DNA from: Treponema primitia ZAS-1
GTDB lineage: Bacteria > Spirochaetota > Spirochaetia > Treponematales > Breznakiellaceae
DNA length: 64,000 nt
NCBI RefSeq assembly: GCF_000297095.1
Contig: NZ_AEEA01000048.1
Location: 22,772 to 86,771, forward strand
Direction of reading: 5' to 3'
Positions 18,123-26,409 of the stretch are shown one piece after another (positions within the stretch are counted from its first letter, which is position 1; the number at the start of each line of letters is the position of its first letter). Position numbers and translations under genes: made by a program. The notes beneath the pieces are model-generated. The model was not told the origin of the DNA. It searched no databases and saw only the letters and a list, made by a program, of their open reading frames with translations.

Positions 18123-19613
18123 CTACGCCTGAAGCAATTGCTCCACCTGGGTTCCGACTATCTTCGGGTCAGCCCGTCCCCCGGTGGCGGCCAGCGCCTT
18201 ACCTACCAGGTACGCCCTGAGGGTGTTTGTCCGTTTGGGGTTCCCCCCGCTTAGGAGGGAGCGGAGTTCATCCACCGTGGCCTGTTCGGCGGCAAATACG
18301 GTCTGCACGATCCCGGCGATCTTTGCGGGGTCAACGATCTGCTCCCAGCCCCGTTCCTTGATGATGGCCGCCGGGTCCTTGTCTTCGGCGAGGACCGCTT
18401 CCAGGGTCTGCTTGCCGTTTTTGCCTGAGACAGTTCCCTTGGCGATAAGGACCAGCAGTGATGCTAAGCGCTGGGGCGTCAGCTTGAAGGAACCGAATTC
18501 CGAAGCCGATATCCCGTCCCGGTGGAGTATGTGTTTGATGTCCGTAAGGAGCCAGTTGGCGATCCGCCCCGCAGCATCCTTGTTTTCCAGTCCTTGACCG
18601 CAGGCTTGTTTGACCGCAGCTTCGAAGTAATCGGCCTGGGCTTTTTCTTCGCAGATAAGGTCCGCCTGTTCTTCCGTAAGACCGTAGTCCGCTTCAAAGC
18701 GGCGCTGCCGTTTGAGGGGGAGTTCGGTTAAAGCTTCTTCCACTGATTTGAGGAACGCCGCGTCCGGGGTAAAGACCGGGAGATCCGGTTCGGGGAAGAA
18801 GCGGTAGTCCTTGGCGTTTTCCTTGGTCCGCATGATGGCGGTCTCGTCCCGGTTCTCGTTCCAGAGCCGGGTTTCCTGGATCACTTCCTTTCCCGCATCC
18901 AGCAGTTCCCCCTGGCGGACAATTTCGTAGTCCAGCCCCAGCCGTACGAAGCGGGAGGAGTTGAGGTTTTTAATCTCCACCTTTTTCCCCAGGCCCTTGC
19001 CGGGAAGGTTGATAGAAACGTTGGCGTCCGCCCTGAGGCTGCCCTCTTCCATGTTGCCGTCACAGACCCCCAGATAGCGGACGGTGCGGCGCAGCTGCTG
19101 GATAAAAAGCTCCGCCTCCTCACCGGTTTCCATGTCCGGCTCGGTGACGATCTCCAGGAGGGATACTCCGGCGCGGTTATAGTCCAGGAGAGACGCAGTT
19201 CCGGTGTGGATCATCTTCCCCGCATCTTCTTCCAGGTGGCACTCGGTGATCCGTACCCGTTTCTTGATCGCCCCCTGGCGGCCCTTGCCTTCAAGATCCA
19301 CCCAGCCTTTCTGTCCCAGGGGGGAGGCGAACTGGGAAATCTGGTAGTTCTTGGTCATATCGGGGTAGAAATACTGTTTCCGTTCAAACCAGGTTTTTTC
19401 GGGGATGGTACAGTTGAGAGATTTAGCGACCATGCAGCCCATGCGCATGGCCTCTATGTTAAGCGCCGGCAGGACCCCGGGGTAGCCCATGCATACCGGA
19501 CAGACATTAGTATTAGGTTCATCCCCAAAGGCGGAACGGCAGCCGCAGAATACCTTTGTTTTAGTCAGCAGGTGGATATGGACTTCAAGGCCGATAAAGG
19601 ATTGATATTTCAT
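18123..19613 (-). CDS. gatB: Asp/Glu-tRNA amidotransferase subunit B
   Basis: A 496-residue GatB. Signatures include FIGLEVHIHL at the start, the zinc-binding cysteine region FCGCRSAFGDEPNTNVCPVC, and the LLEIVTEPD segment of the kinase-like active site. The C-terminal YqeY-like helical domain binds the tRNA. With GatA and GatC it converts mischarged Glu-tRNA-Gln or Asp-tRNA-Asn to the correct amide using ammonia from GatA. It starts 2 bp after the gatA stop, so the two are translated from one message. Length is normal for the family. Confidence 0.96.
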   Translation of the reverse strand: MKYQSFIGLEVHIHLLTKTKVFCGCRSAFGDEPNTNVCPVCMGYPGVLPALNIEAMRMGCMVAKSLNCTIPEKTWFERKQYFYPDMTKNYQISQFASPLGQKGWVDLEGKGRQGAIKKRVRITECHLEEDAGKMIHTGTASLLDYNRAGVSLLEIVTEPDMETGEEAELFIQQLRRTVRYLGVCDGNMEEGSLRADANVSINLPGKGLGKKVEIKNLNSSRFVRLGLDYEIVRQGELLDAGKEVIQETRLWNENRDETAIMRTKENAKDYRFFPEPDLPVFTPDAAFLKSVEEALTELPLKRQRRFEADYGLTEEQADLICEEKAQADYFEAAVKQACGQGLENKDAAGRIANWLLTDIKHILHRDGISASEFGSFKLTPQRLASLLVLIAKGTVSGKNGKQTLEAVLAEDKDPAAIIKERGWEQIVDPAKIAGIVQTVFAAEQATVDELRSLLSGGNPKRTNTLRAYLVGKALAATGGRADPKIVGTQVEQLLQA

Positions 19614-19615
19614 AA

Positions 19616-21139
19616 CTAGCTCCAGAATTTTTGGTATCCCGCGGGATGGGGGAAGGGGTGGCTGGCTTCGTAGCTTTCCACGATGTCCAGAAGGGTTCCT
19701 TCGGCAAAGGCCCGGCCTATAAGCTGGACCCCCACGGGAAGGCCGCCCTCAACGCTTGCCGGGAAGGCCAGGGCGGGAAGCCCCGCTAAGTTGGCGCAGC
19801 AGGTGTAAAGATCCGCCGCCTTTTGAGCGAAGGGGGTAAGGTTACCGGGCCCGCGGCCAAAAGCCCTGGTGGGGAACACCGGAAGGAGTATCGCATCCAC
19901 AGGATGCGCCGCATCCATTGGATGCGCCGCATCCACAGGATTGGTGAGCGAGTAATCCGAAGCGCCCAGGTAGGACTCGAAGTTCCGCCTGATGCCCCCA
20001 CGGATACGCTGTGCCCGGAGGTAGTACCGGTCCTGAAAACCGGATCGCAGTACAAAGGTTCCCAGGAGTATCCGCAGCTTAACCTCCGCGCCAAAGCCCG
20101 CGTCCCGGGCCTTGTCGATCAGGTCGTCGGGGTTTTCCGCCCAGTCCGGCCGCTGCCCGTAGCGTATACTGTCGAACCGGGCCAGGTTGGCGCTCGCTTC
20201 GGCGGTAGCAATGGTGTAGTAGGCGGGAACCCCGTATTTAAGGCTGGGGAGTTCCACGTCCACCAGGGTATGTCCTAAATCTTTCAGCCTGGTCTTGGCA
20301 AGCTCGAAACCCCGGGCAACCTCGTCCTCAAGCACCGCCGCCTCCGCCGCAGCCTGGAGAGCCGCTTCTTCATCCCCTTTACTTCCCCCTATCTCCGAAG
20401 CGAGGGCTTTGGCGATAGCTTCCGGGGAAAGTACACCAATAGTGCGCGGAATAGTTTTACTGTTGCTATCGCCGTATAGGGCAGGGGCGCCCGAGGGGGC
20501 GTCCTGGGATGTCTGATCCAGTGGGTCCTTCCCGCGTATGGCGGCAAAAACCGCCCGGCACCGTTCTGTGGTATCCGCCAGGATGCCGATGGATTCCAGG
20601 CTGGAGGCGTAGGCCACCAGGCCGAACCGGGATACCGCGCCGTAGGTGGGTTTAAGCCCCACCACCCCGCAAAAGGCGGCGGGCTGGCGTATGGAACCCC
20701 CGGTGTCGGAACCCAGGGCGTAGGGGACAAGCCCGGCGGCCACCGCTGCGGCGGAACCCCCGGAGGAGCCCCCGGACACCCGGCTCTGGTCCCAGGGGTT
20801 GTTGGTCCGCTTGATGGCAGAGTTATCCGTGGAGGACCCCATGCCGAATTCGTCCATATTGGTTTTGCCGATAACCGTCCCCCCAAGGGCTTCCAGCTTT
20901 TGCACCGCCGTGGCGGTATAGGGGGATTTCATGTTTTCCAGGAGTTTGGAACCGCAGCTTATGGAAAAATCTTTTACGGCGATATTGTCTTTTACCGCAA
21001 AAACGGTGTCAGTCACCTTTTTTGGGAGGCTCCCGCCGGTGTCAGTCACCTTTTCGGGCTTAAACTCGATAAAGGCGCCGATTTTTTCTTCCCAGGTCTT
21101 GAAATATGGTATATAGCCTTCCGGCAATGATGATGCCAT
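19616..21139 (-). CDS. gatA: Asp/Glu-tRNA amidotransferase subunit A
   Basis: A 507-residue amidase-signature protein. It has the catalytic lysine in FAVKDNIAVKD, the cis-serine/nucleophile region VSGGSSGGSAAAVAAG and SDTGGSIRQPA. It releases ammonia from glutamine for the amidotransferase. Two insertions are odd. Residues just before AVKDN carry a direct repeat of KVTDT, and a later loop has DAAHPMDAAHPVDA from an 18-bp palindromic repeat. Both are surface-loop positions and keep the frame. GGAGGAG precedes the ATG. It lies 56 bp after gatC. Confidence 0.95.
   Translation of the reverse strand: MASSLPEGYIPYFKTWEEKIGAFIEFKPEKVTDTGGSLPKKVTDTVFAVKDNIAVKDFSISCGSKLLENMKSPYTATAVQKLEALGGTVIGKTNMDEFGMGSSTDNSAIKRTNNPWDQSRVSGGSSGGSAAAVAAGLVPYALGSDTGGSIRQPAAFCGVVGLKPTYGAVSRFGLVAYASSLESIGILADTTERCRAVFAAIRGKDPLDQTSQDAPSGAPALYGDSNSKTIPRTIGVLSPEAIAKALASEIGGSKGDEEAALQAAAEAAVLEDEVARGFELAKTRLKDLGHTLVDVELPSLKYGVPAYYTIATAEASANLARFDSIRYGQRPDWAENPDDLIDKARDAGFGAEVKLRILLGTFVLRSGFQDRYYLRAQRIRGGIRRNFESYLGASDYSLTNPVDAAHPMDAAHPVDAILLPVFPTRAFGRGPGNLTPFAQKAADLYTCCANLAGLPALAFPASVEGGLPVGVQLIGRAFAEGTLLDIVESYEASHPFPHPAGYQKFWS
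19892..19943. repeat. 18-bp palindromic tandem repeat inside gatA
   Basis: Three consecutive units of CGCATCCACAGGATGCGC (the middle one with TT instead of CA, the last incomplete). Each unit is itself an inverted repeat with 7-bp arms. It encodes the six-residue repeat DAAHPM/DAAHPV in a GatA loop and keeps the frame. Confidence 0.8.
21004..21054. repeat. Direct repeat with hairpin inside gatA
   Basis: Two copies of CGGTGTCAGTCACCTTTT lie 33 bp apart, with a small palindrome (GGGAGGCTCCC) between them. The 33-bp step keeps the gatA frame and adds about 11 residues before the catalytic-lysine segment. Confidence 0.75.
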
Positions 21140-21195
21140 GTACTCCTCCGTAGGGTATGGATTTCGGATAATCGGGATAGCGGGGAACGTGATTC

Positions 21196-21522
21196 CTACA
21201 GAACGTTGGGAACTACGATAAACCGGCCGTCCTTATCGCCCGCATTATTTATCAGGGGTTCGGAGACTAAAGTCTCGACCTTCGGGGGGGTATCGGACCG
21301 GAAATGATCCGCCAGGACGGTCCGCGTCATACCGGTCATCTGGGGCGCCGCCGTTGTGTCCGTAGCACCATCGGCAAAGGCTGCGGGGTCCTTATCCGCC
21401 GCTTCCATGGCGGCAAAAAACCCAAGCATCTGCTCAAAGGCGGGAAACGCGGCGGCCAGCTCCTTTTCACCCATATTGAGATGGGCAAGCTGGGCAGTTA
21501 CCTGTAAATCTTCGATTTTCAT
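21196..21522 (-). CDS. gatC: Asp/Glu-tRNA amidotransferase subunit C
   Basis: A 108-residue GatC. This small subunit wraps around GatA and stabilises the GatA-GatB contact. The N-terminal helix (LQVTAQLAHLNMGEKEL) and the C-terminal RSDTPPKVETLVSEPLI/FIVVPNVL segments match the family. It is first in the gatC-gatA-gatB transcription unit. A perfect TTGACA -35 hexamer sits at 21553-21558 on the minus strand, though the matching -10 is weak. Confidence 0.92.
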   Translation of the reverse strand: MKIEDLQVTAQLAHLNMGEKELAAAFPAFEQMLGFFAAMEAADKDPAAFADGATDTTAAPQMTGMTRTVLADHFRSDTPPKVETLVSEPLINNAGDKDGRFIVVPNVL

Positions 21523-21657
21523 GGGGTGATCTTTGCATATCGGGGTGTTTTATGTCAAGTATACGGTATATTTATGCAAAAAAGGCGGTGCTAGGCTTAT
21601 GATGTTACAACCGAAAAGGTTTGCTTTTCCCAAAGAATTCAGTATCTTTTAAGTGTT

Positions 21658-22734
21658 ATGAAGCATCTTTGTCTTGTTAAGAATTTCGTTGTTCCGTTTT
21701 TTGGTATTATTTTTCTGGTCAGTGCGCTTCTTTTGTCGGCCTGTAATTCCCATTTGGTTGCAAGTTCCCCCGGGTCTCAGGAATCACCCGAAAATCCCAT
21801 GTTTCCCCCTGAAAACCCTGAGCTTCCTCCTGTTGCTGTAGTAAGTCCTGTTACATGGTTTGTGTCAGATTCGGATGTTCCCCAGGGTGAGCCTGCGGGG
21901 AAGGCGAAAACGGTCAAGGAAGGTTTAAACCAGATACGGTCGGCCCATAAAAAAGGCGCCTTTGCGGGAAACAGGAAGGCGCTTATGGTGATTACCGGGA
22001 CTATCAATGCGGCGGCGGAAGCGCCCCTCTCCAATAACAGTTTGGTAAGCATCAGCGGCGCCGGAAACTACCCGCCCCTGATTCTCCGGGGCGGCAGTTC
22101 CGGGGGAGTGCTGGACGGGGAAAACCAGGTCCGGGTTCTCAATGTAACAAACAATACCGTTACTATTGCTGAGGGGCTTAGTCTGACCAGGGGCAATTCA
22201 AAGACCCACAATGAAAACTACGGCGGCGGCGTGTACCTCGAACAGTCGGCCCTTACCATGACCGGTGGAAGCATCAGCGATTGTACCGCCGAATATGGGT
22301 CCGGGGTCTTTATCTTTGAAGACAAACAGAGCCTGCACAGTTCCTTCAACATGACCGGGGGAACCATCAGCGGCGGGTCCGGATCGGCGGTATATGTTGA
22401 CCAACATTGCTCCTTTACCTTATCCGGCGCCGGTCTCATCACCGGGAACGGAACCGACGGCAGCACCTATGCAGGCGGAGGAGTACAGATAGAAGGGTAT
22501 GGAAAATTTGTCATGGACGGCGGAACCATACGGGGCAATAAGGCGTCCGCAACAGGCGGCGGCGTAAACGTAACGGCCTTCGCCACCTTCATCATGAATG
22601 GAGGGACCATCACTGAAAACACCGCCCCCGCTAAGGGCGGAAGCGGGATCTTTGTATCACAATACGGCGCGGTTTTTACGAAGAACGGAGGAACCGTGAG
22701 CGGCAACTTCGGGGTTCCGGATATCGAACCCTAG
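21658..22734 (+). CDS. Lipoprotein with Pmp-like beta-helix repeats
   Basis: A 358-residue exported protein. A hydrophobic signal segment ends in the lipobox LLLSAC, so cysteine 29 or so is probably lipidated. A proline-rich spacer with repeated PENP/PPENPELPP follows. The rest is a right-handed parallel beta-helix with the GG[ST]I..N repeats known from chlamydial polymorphic membrane proteins and abundant in treponemes (MTGGSISDCTAEYGSGV, MDGGTIRGNKASATGGGV, MNGGTITENTAPAKGGSG). It is probably a surface or periplasmic adhesin-like protein; that role is inference. No Shine-Dalgarno precedes the ATG. It is the last ordinary gene before the accessory island. Confidence 0.8.
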   Translation: MKHLCLVKNFVVPFFGIIFLVSALLLSACNSHLVASSPGSQESPENPMFPPENPELPPVAVVSPVTWFVSDSDVPQGEPAGKAKTVKEGLNQIRSAHKKGAFAGNRKALMVITGTINAAAEAPLSNNSLVSISGAGNYPPLILRGGSSGGVLDGENQVRVLNVTNNTVTIAEGLSLTRGNSKTHNENYGGGVYLEQSALTMTGGSISDCTAEYGSGVFIFEDKQSLHSSFNMTGGTISGGSGSAVYVDQHCSFTLSGAGLITGNGTDGSTYAGGGVQIEGYGKFVMDGGTIRGNKASATGGGVNVTAFATFIMNGGTITENTAPAKGGSGIFVSQYGAVFTKNGGTVSGNFGVPDIEP

Positions 22735-22783
22735 GGCGCCGCCTAAAGCTGGTGTACAATTTTAAGGCGGAGGAGGATTAAGG

Positions 22784-22824
22784 GTGGCGCAACTTGCAAC
22801 GGAGTTTCCCGCGCAGTACCTATG
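22784..22824 (+). pseudogene. Possible truncated gene start at island edge
   Basis: GGAGGATTAAGG followed by a GTG codon begins a frame (VAQLATEFPAQYL) that then runs into the antisense 3' end of the vWA-ligase gene. The strong ribosome binding site suggests the first dozen codons of a gene whose remainder was lost when the island arrived. It could equally be chance. Confidence 0.25.
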
Positions 22825-25056
22825 TCAGGTAACCGGGTCCCACCCTTTCTTTACGTTCTTCGCGATAAAATCATCACAGAGCCCCAGGATTTGTTTTTCA
22901 TCACTTGATATGCGCATTTCCGTAGTGAGGATTTCATTCCGTTCGGAACTGAAATTCGTAACCGAAAGCACATAGGCGGGATAGCCGTATTCCTCCTTAT
23001 TAGTCTTCCAGACAAGGAATTTCTGTACCATTAATTTCCCCCCCGCCTTAGCAGCGGATTCTTTCCGGTACACTTCCCGGCGAAGCATGGCGGATTGGGG
23101 CAGACTGCCGCCGGCACGGTTATCTTCGGACAGGGACTGTGCCTGGGGTGGGGCAATATGATCGTACACCTGGGATATCCGCAGGTCCTGGGGGTTTATG
23201 CCCTTGTCTTCCCGGAAACGCTCAAAGACCGGCGACACAAAACTGAACCCGGGGATAGTTCCACTGCGGCGCCAAAAATTGCTGTTCAGTTCAAGCAGGG
23301 GGTTGATTACCGATCCTGAGCTGTTCTCAAACAACACATCATTAACGGAAAGTTCCATTACCAGTCCCGGGCGAATAAGGCGGAAAGCCACATGGTTGGA
23401 ATCGGTTTCGATATAGTTCGATTTGATTTCCCGCTCCAATAATACCGGGTAGAGTTCGTGTTTTTGCTCCGCACTGAGACCATTGCCGGTACGCCCAATT
23501 ACCTGATACCGTCCGTCCTCAGTCATAAGGGCGTAAAGCAGGGTCCGCACCTGTCCTGCGCTCTCGCCGGATCCTTCGGAGAAACCGATTATTGCCGCAT
23601 CAATAGAAAGCCGGGGTTTGATCTTGTACACCATGGGTAAATCGCTTCTGACCACGATACCTTCGCTGCCATCGTCGTTTACCCAGGTGTTAAAGGTCTC
23701 CTTCAATTCGGTTTTTGAAGAGGCGGATGTAAAGCAAACCGGAGCGCAGTAGCGGCCGCCGCTGAAAATTTCCCGGAGTTTTGTGTGGGTGTCCCCATAA
23801 CCATGGGATGTGAAGGATGTTCCCCCCGCATCGGTCAAACTGATGATATCAAAAACTGCAAGCCGCAGTTCTCCGTACCGGGAGCTTTCCGCCAGAGCTG
23901 CGAGAACATCGAATACCCTGGTGCGTCCTGAGTCCTCGCAGGCGTAGAGCTCCGCCGGGATTACCGCTTCCCGTACCCCTGCCGCCTTGAGCATCTGTGC
24001 CGCTTCGGCTATACAGGGGAGCATTGGCCGGGGTTTGCCGCCTGAATTGAGGGCGAAGATATGTTCCCCGTTCCAGAAGAGTACCGATAGTTCGCCATCG
24101 TATTTACGGGTAATATAAAAGTGATTCCCAATGACCCTTTCATCGATCTGCGCGGGGCAGAGGCTTATGTAATTTTTGACGATCCTGGTTTTATAGGCAA
24201 TTACCTGTTCCGCTAAACCCGCCGGAACATTCGCCGGTTTCACCGGGGGGATGGGCGCAGCGGCGGTCGGAACCGACTGCAGCAAAGGTGCGGCTGGGGC
24301 CGATGGCAAAGACGGAGCGGCAGCCGGGGCTGGCGGCAACAAAGGCGCAGTGAGGGTCGGTGATGGTAGGGGTGCAGCCGCTAAATCCCGGATCAAGCCG
24401 TTCAGAGCCTCCTGCCGCATACCTGCCTTTGCCTCACCGGCAATATTTCCGGCGGCAATTTCCACAGCCCGAAGTATGGTGTTATGAAGCCCTTCCCGGA
24501 ACGCCGCCGGCCCTGGGGCATCAAACACTGCGTCGGGGCATCCGGCAAATTGTTCAAAAAGGCTTTCTGCGGGATGTTTTCCCATGGAAATAACCGCTTT
24601 GACGGCGTTTATATACCATTTGTTTTTTTGCAGTTCAGTAAAACTGTCTTCATAATTCCCGAAACTACCGCCTGAGCCGAGCATAAAAATAACCGGAGGG
24701 TAATAGCCCTTACTATCCCGCATAAAAACTTTCCGGGAAAGCTTCTCCTGTAATTCTCTAAGGGCTGCGCCATAGTTTGCATTCCCGCCGGCGGCCAGGG
24801 TGCGCCAGGAAAAACCGGCAATGTCTTCCGGGCCGCTTCCGGTAATCCACCGAGCCTCATCGGAAAAGGCCATCACGGCAACCTGTATCCCCAGGGCGGT
24901 ATTAGCGGAGCATAGGGCACCCATCTCGCTGACTATCCTTTCCATTACCTCATTAACTGCGTTAATCTTTGAGCCTGCCATGGCCGATGAGGTATCAATC
25001 AGAAAAAAGAGTACCCCGGTCTTTCTTGGAATCGAATTGACAGTAGTAAGGGACAT
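22825..25056 (-). CDS. vWA domain fused to ATP-dependent nucleic-acid ligase core
   Basis: A 743-residue fusion. Residues 1-210 are a von Willebrand A fold, but the metal site is degenerate (DTSSA instead of DxSxS, and LGSGG where TerY has LSDGE). A Pro/Ala-rich linker covers 228-280. Residues 300-495 carry the covalent nucleotidyltransferase motifs: I K318-YDGE, III E369 in IPAEL, IIIa VFDI at 401, IV EGIVVR at 465, and V YKIKPR with K478/K480. An OB-fold-like segment (VIGRTGNGLSAEQKHEL) follows, as in DNA ligases. The final 170 residues are unassigned. It is the last gene of the ATPase-kinase-TerY-PP2C operon, 16 bp after its neighbour. AAGGAGG precedes the ATG. Ligation of DNA or RNA ends is predicted, not shown. 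Confidence 0.82.
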   Translation of the reverse strand: MSLTTVNSIPRKTGVLFFLIDTSSAMAGSKINAVNEVMERIVSEMGALCSANTALGIQVAVMAFSDEARWITGSGPEDIAGFSWRTLAAGGNANYGAALRELQEKLSRKVFMRDSKGYYPPVIFMLGSGGSFGNYEDSFTELQKNKWYINAVKAVISMGKHPAESLFEQFAGCPDAVFDAPGPAAFREGLHNTILRAVEIAAGNIAGEAKAGMRQEALNGLIRDLAAAPLPSPTLTAPLLPPAPAAAPSLPSAPAAPLLQSVPTAAAPIPPVKPANVPAGLAEQVIAYKTRIVKNYISLCPAQIDERVIGNHFYITRKYDGELSVLFWNGEHIFALNSGGKPRPMLPCIAEAAQMLKAAGVREAVIPAELYACEDSGRTRVFDVLAALAESSRYGELRLAVFDIISLTDAGGTSFTSHGYGDTHTKLREIFSGGRYCAPVCFTSASSKTELKETFNTWVNDDGSEGIVVRSDLPMVYKIKPRLSIDAAIIGFSEGSGESAGQVRTLLYALMTEDGRYQVIGRTGNGLSAEQKHELYPVLLEREIKSNYIETDSNHVAFRLIRPGLVMELSVNDVLFENSSGSVINPLLELNSNFWRRSGTIPGFSFVSPVFERFREDKGINPQDLRISQVYDHIAPPQAQSLSEDNRAGGSLPQSAMLRREVYRKESAAKAGGKLMVQKFLVWKTNKEEYGYPAYVLSVTNFSSERNEILTTEMRISSDEKQILGLCDDFIAKNVKKGWDPVT

Positions 25057-25072
25057 CGCAAAGCCTCCTTGT

Positions 25073-25780
25073 TTAGTCCGGTGTTTTTAATTCCATATTG
25101 GTCAAATGGAGTATCAAGCAATACTGTGGGCCAGCCTTTCCGGCGTCAACAATACGGCCCTCCAGAAATCCCCGGTAGGGTTCCCCGCCGGCGCTTAAAA
25201 TAATGGGGTCACTCCCTTTTTTTCCCGCCCCGATCATCATCAGGCTTTTGTGTTCCTGCAGTGTTTTTGCCATGTCGTACAAAAAGTCAAAGCTTAAGCC
25301 TGAAGTGTGCCTGAGCTGATAGTTTTTGGCAAACACAAATTTTCGCACCGCCTCTTCCTTGGAGATTTCCCGCCCCGTCCATTGCAGGGGAATATCAACC
25401 GATACATTTGCCAGGGCCTTTGACATATCCCGCCGTTCTTTCTCCGTTCCATCGGGATTGTAGAGAACCTGCACAAAATCGACCTTGTAGGCGATTTCTC
25501 CGTCTCCGGTTTGATAGAGCTTGTACGTTTTGGTCAAGATCCTGCCCGCAAGTTCCATATCCACCTCCGGGTCCCCGGCGATAAGGGCCTCTCCCAAAGT
25601 ATTAGCATCCCCGTATTTTTTTATCAACGATTCTGCGCTGGCCGTAGTTTTAAGGAATTTGATATTTCGCCTGTCCCTTCCATCGGGTAGAACCAGTTTT
25701 ACTGAGGGCTTCTTTGGGAACGCCTCAAAACCAATCCTGGCGTCCCGTTTCTTTTCATTGCTTATGTTTATTCCCCGCAT
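25073..25780 (-). CDS. Unknown protein of TerY-P operon
   Basis: A 235-residue soluble protein I do not recognise. It has mixed alpha/beta composition, no signal peptide and no membrane helix. The N-terminal third is basic (EKKRDARIGFEAFPKK). Charged segments follow, then a C-terminal beta-rich part ending CLILHLTNMELKTPD. Notable is its position between the vWA-ligase fusion and the 201-residue unknown, with gaps of 16 and 23 bp. GAGGAGG precedes the ATG. A structural partner of the ligase is a reasonable guess from order alone. Confidence 0.75.
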   Translation of the reverse strand: MRGINISNEKKRDARIGFEAFPKKPSVKLVLPDGRDRRNIKFLKTTASAESLIKKYGDANTLGEALIAGDPEVDMELAGRILTKTYKLYQTGDGEIAYKVDFVQVLYNPDGTEKERRDMSKALANVSVDIPLQWTGREISKEEAVRKFVFAKNYQLRHTSGLSFDFLYDMAKTLQEHKSLMMIGAGKKGSDPIILSAGGEPYRGFLEGRIVDAGKAGPQYCLILHLTNMELKTPD

Positions 25781-25803
25781 GGGAACCTCCTCTTTAATAC
25801 GAA

Positions 25804-26409
25804 TCAGAACATGGAAAAGTCTATTTCCCCGTCGTTCTCATTTTCGTCATCTTCAAGCGCATCTTCATCAATCTCACCGGCTTCGCTGAGGGACAGCATC
25901 TCGAAATGGGCGGGATATCCCAGAAGCATAAAGAGTTTTTCTTCTTTTTTGAGGAGAAACGCCGCTGTCCCCTCGTATCCATCCCGATAATTGTAGGTAA
26001 ACGTATAGATGTTTTCCCCGATTGCATCAATAAAGGCTGTATCCGTTTCAACATTATATACCGCAGTAATACTGTGGTTAAGAAATTCATCAACCGGGAC
26101 TGATTTTTCCAGGAGGATGACGCCATCATAGCTTGATTTCATCAAAACAGCCTCATGGCCGCCTAAAGTGACGGCCTTGAGGCTGCTCCGTTCCACCCAA
26201 CGCGATTCAGGGGAGAGTATCCCCAAGCCGATGCCTCCCTGGGGGATGATGAAGGCGCCTCCTGAATCCATGGATACCAAAGTACAGGGGCCGCCTTTTT
26301 CGTCGATGGCCAGGGTTGCGCTTTTGCCGTAGAGTTTTGCCCGGTCCAACTTCAGGGGTTCGGCGCAAAAGGAGGCGCCCCGCAATGAAAAGTTTAACTG
26401 TCTGCCCAT
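25804..26409 (-). CDS. Unknown protein with acidic tail, TerY-P operon
   Basis: A 201-residue protein without a family I can name. The body looks like a beta-barrel or beta-sandwich (alternating hydrophobic strands such as SATLAIDE, CTLVSMDSG, GVILLEKSVPV). The C-terminal 30 residues are strongly acidic (EDALEDDENENDGE) and end in IDFSMF. Its start overlaps the PP2C gene by 16 bp, a sign of coupled translation. The acidic tail could act as a phosphorylation target or a protein-binding element; that is inference. Confidence 0.72.
   Translation of the reverse strand: MGRQLNFSLRGASFCAEPLKLDRAKLYGKSATLAIDEKGGPCTLVSMDSGGAFIIPQGGIGLGILSPESRWVERSSLKAVTLGGHEAVLMKSSYDGVILLEKSVPVDEFLNHSITAVYNVETDTAFIDAIGENIYTFTYNYRDGYEGTAAFLLKKEEKLFMLLGYPAHFEMLSLSEAGEIDEDALEDDENENDGEIDFSMF

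Noticed and set aside
22739..22770. Rho-independent terminator between the lipoprotein and the vWA-ligase gene
   Set aside because: A CCGCCT/AGGCGG dyad is present but the loop is long and no T-run follows on either strand.
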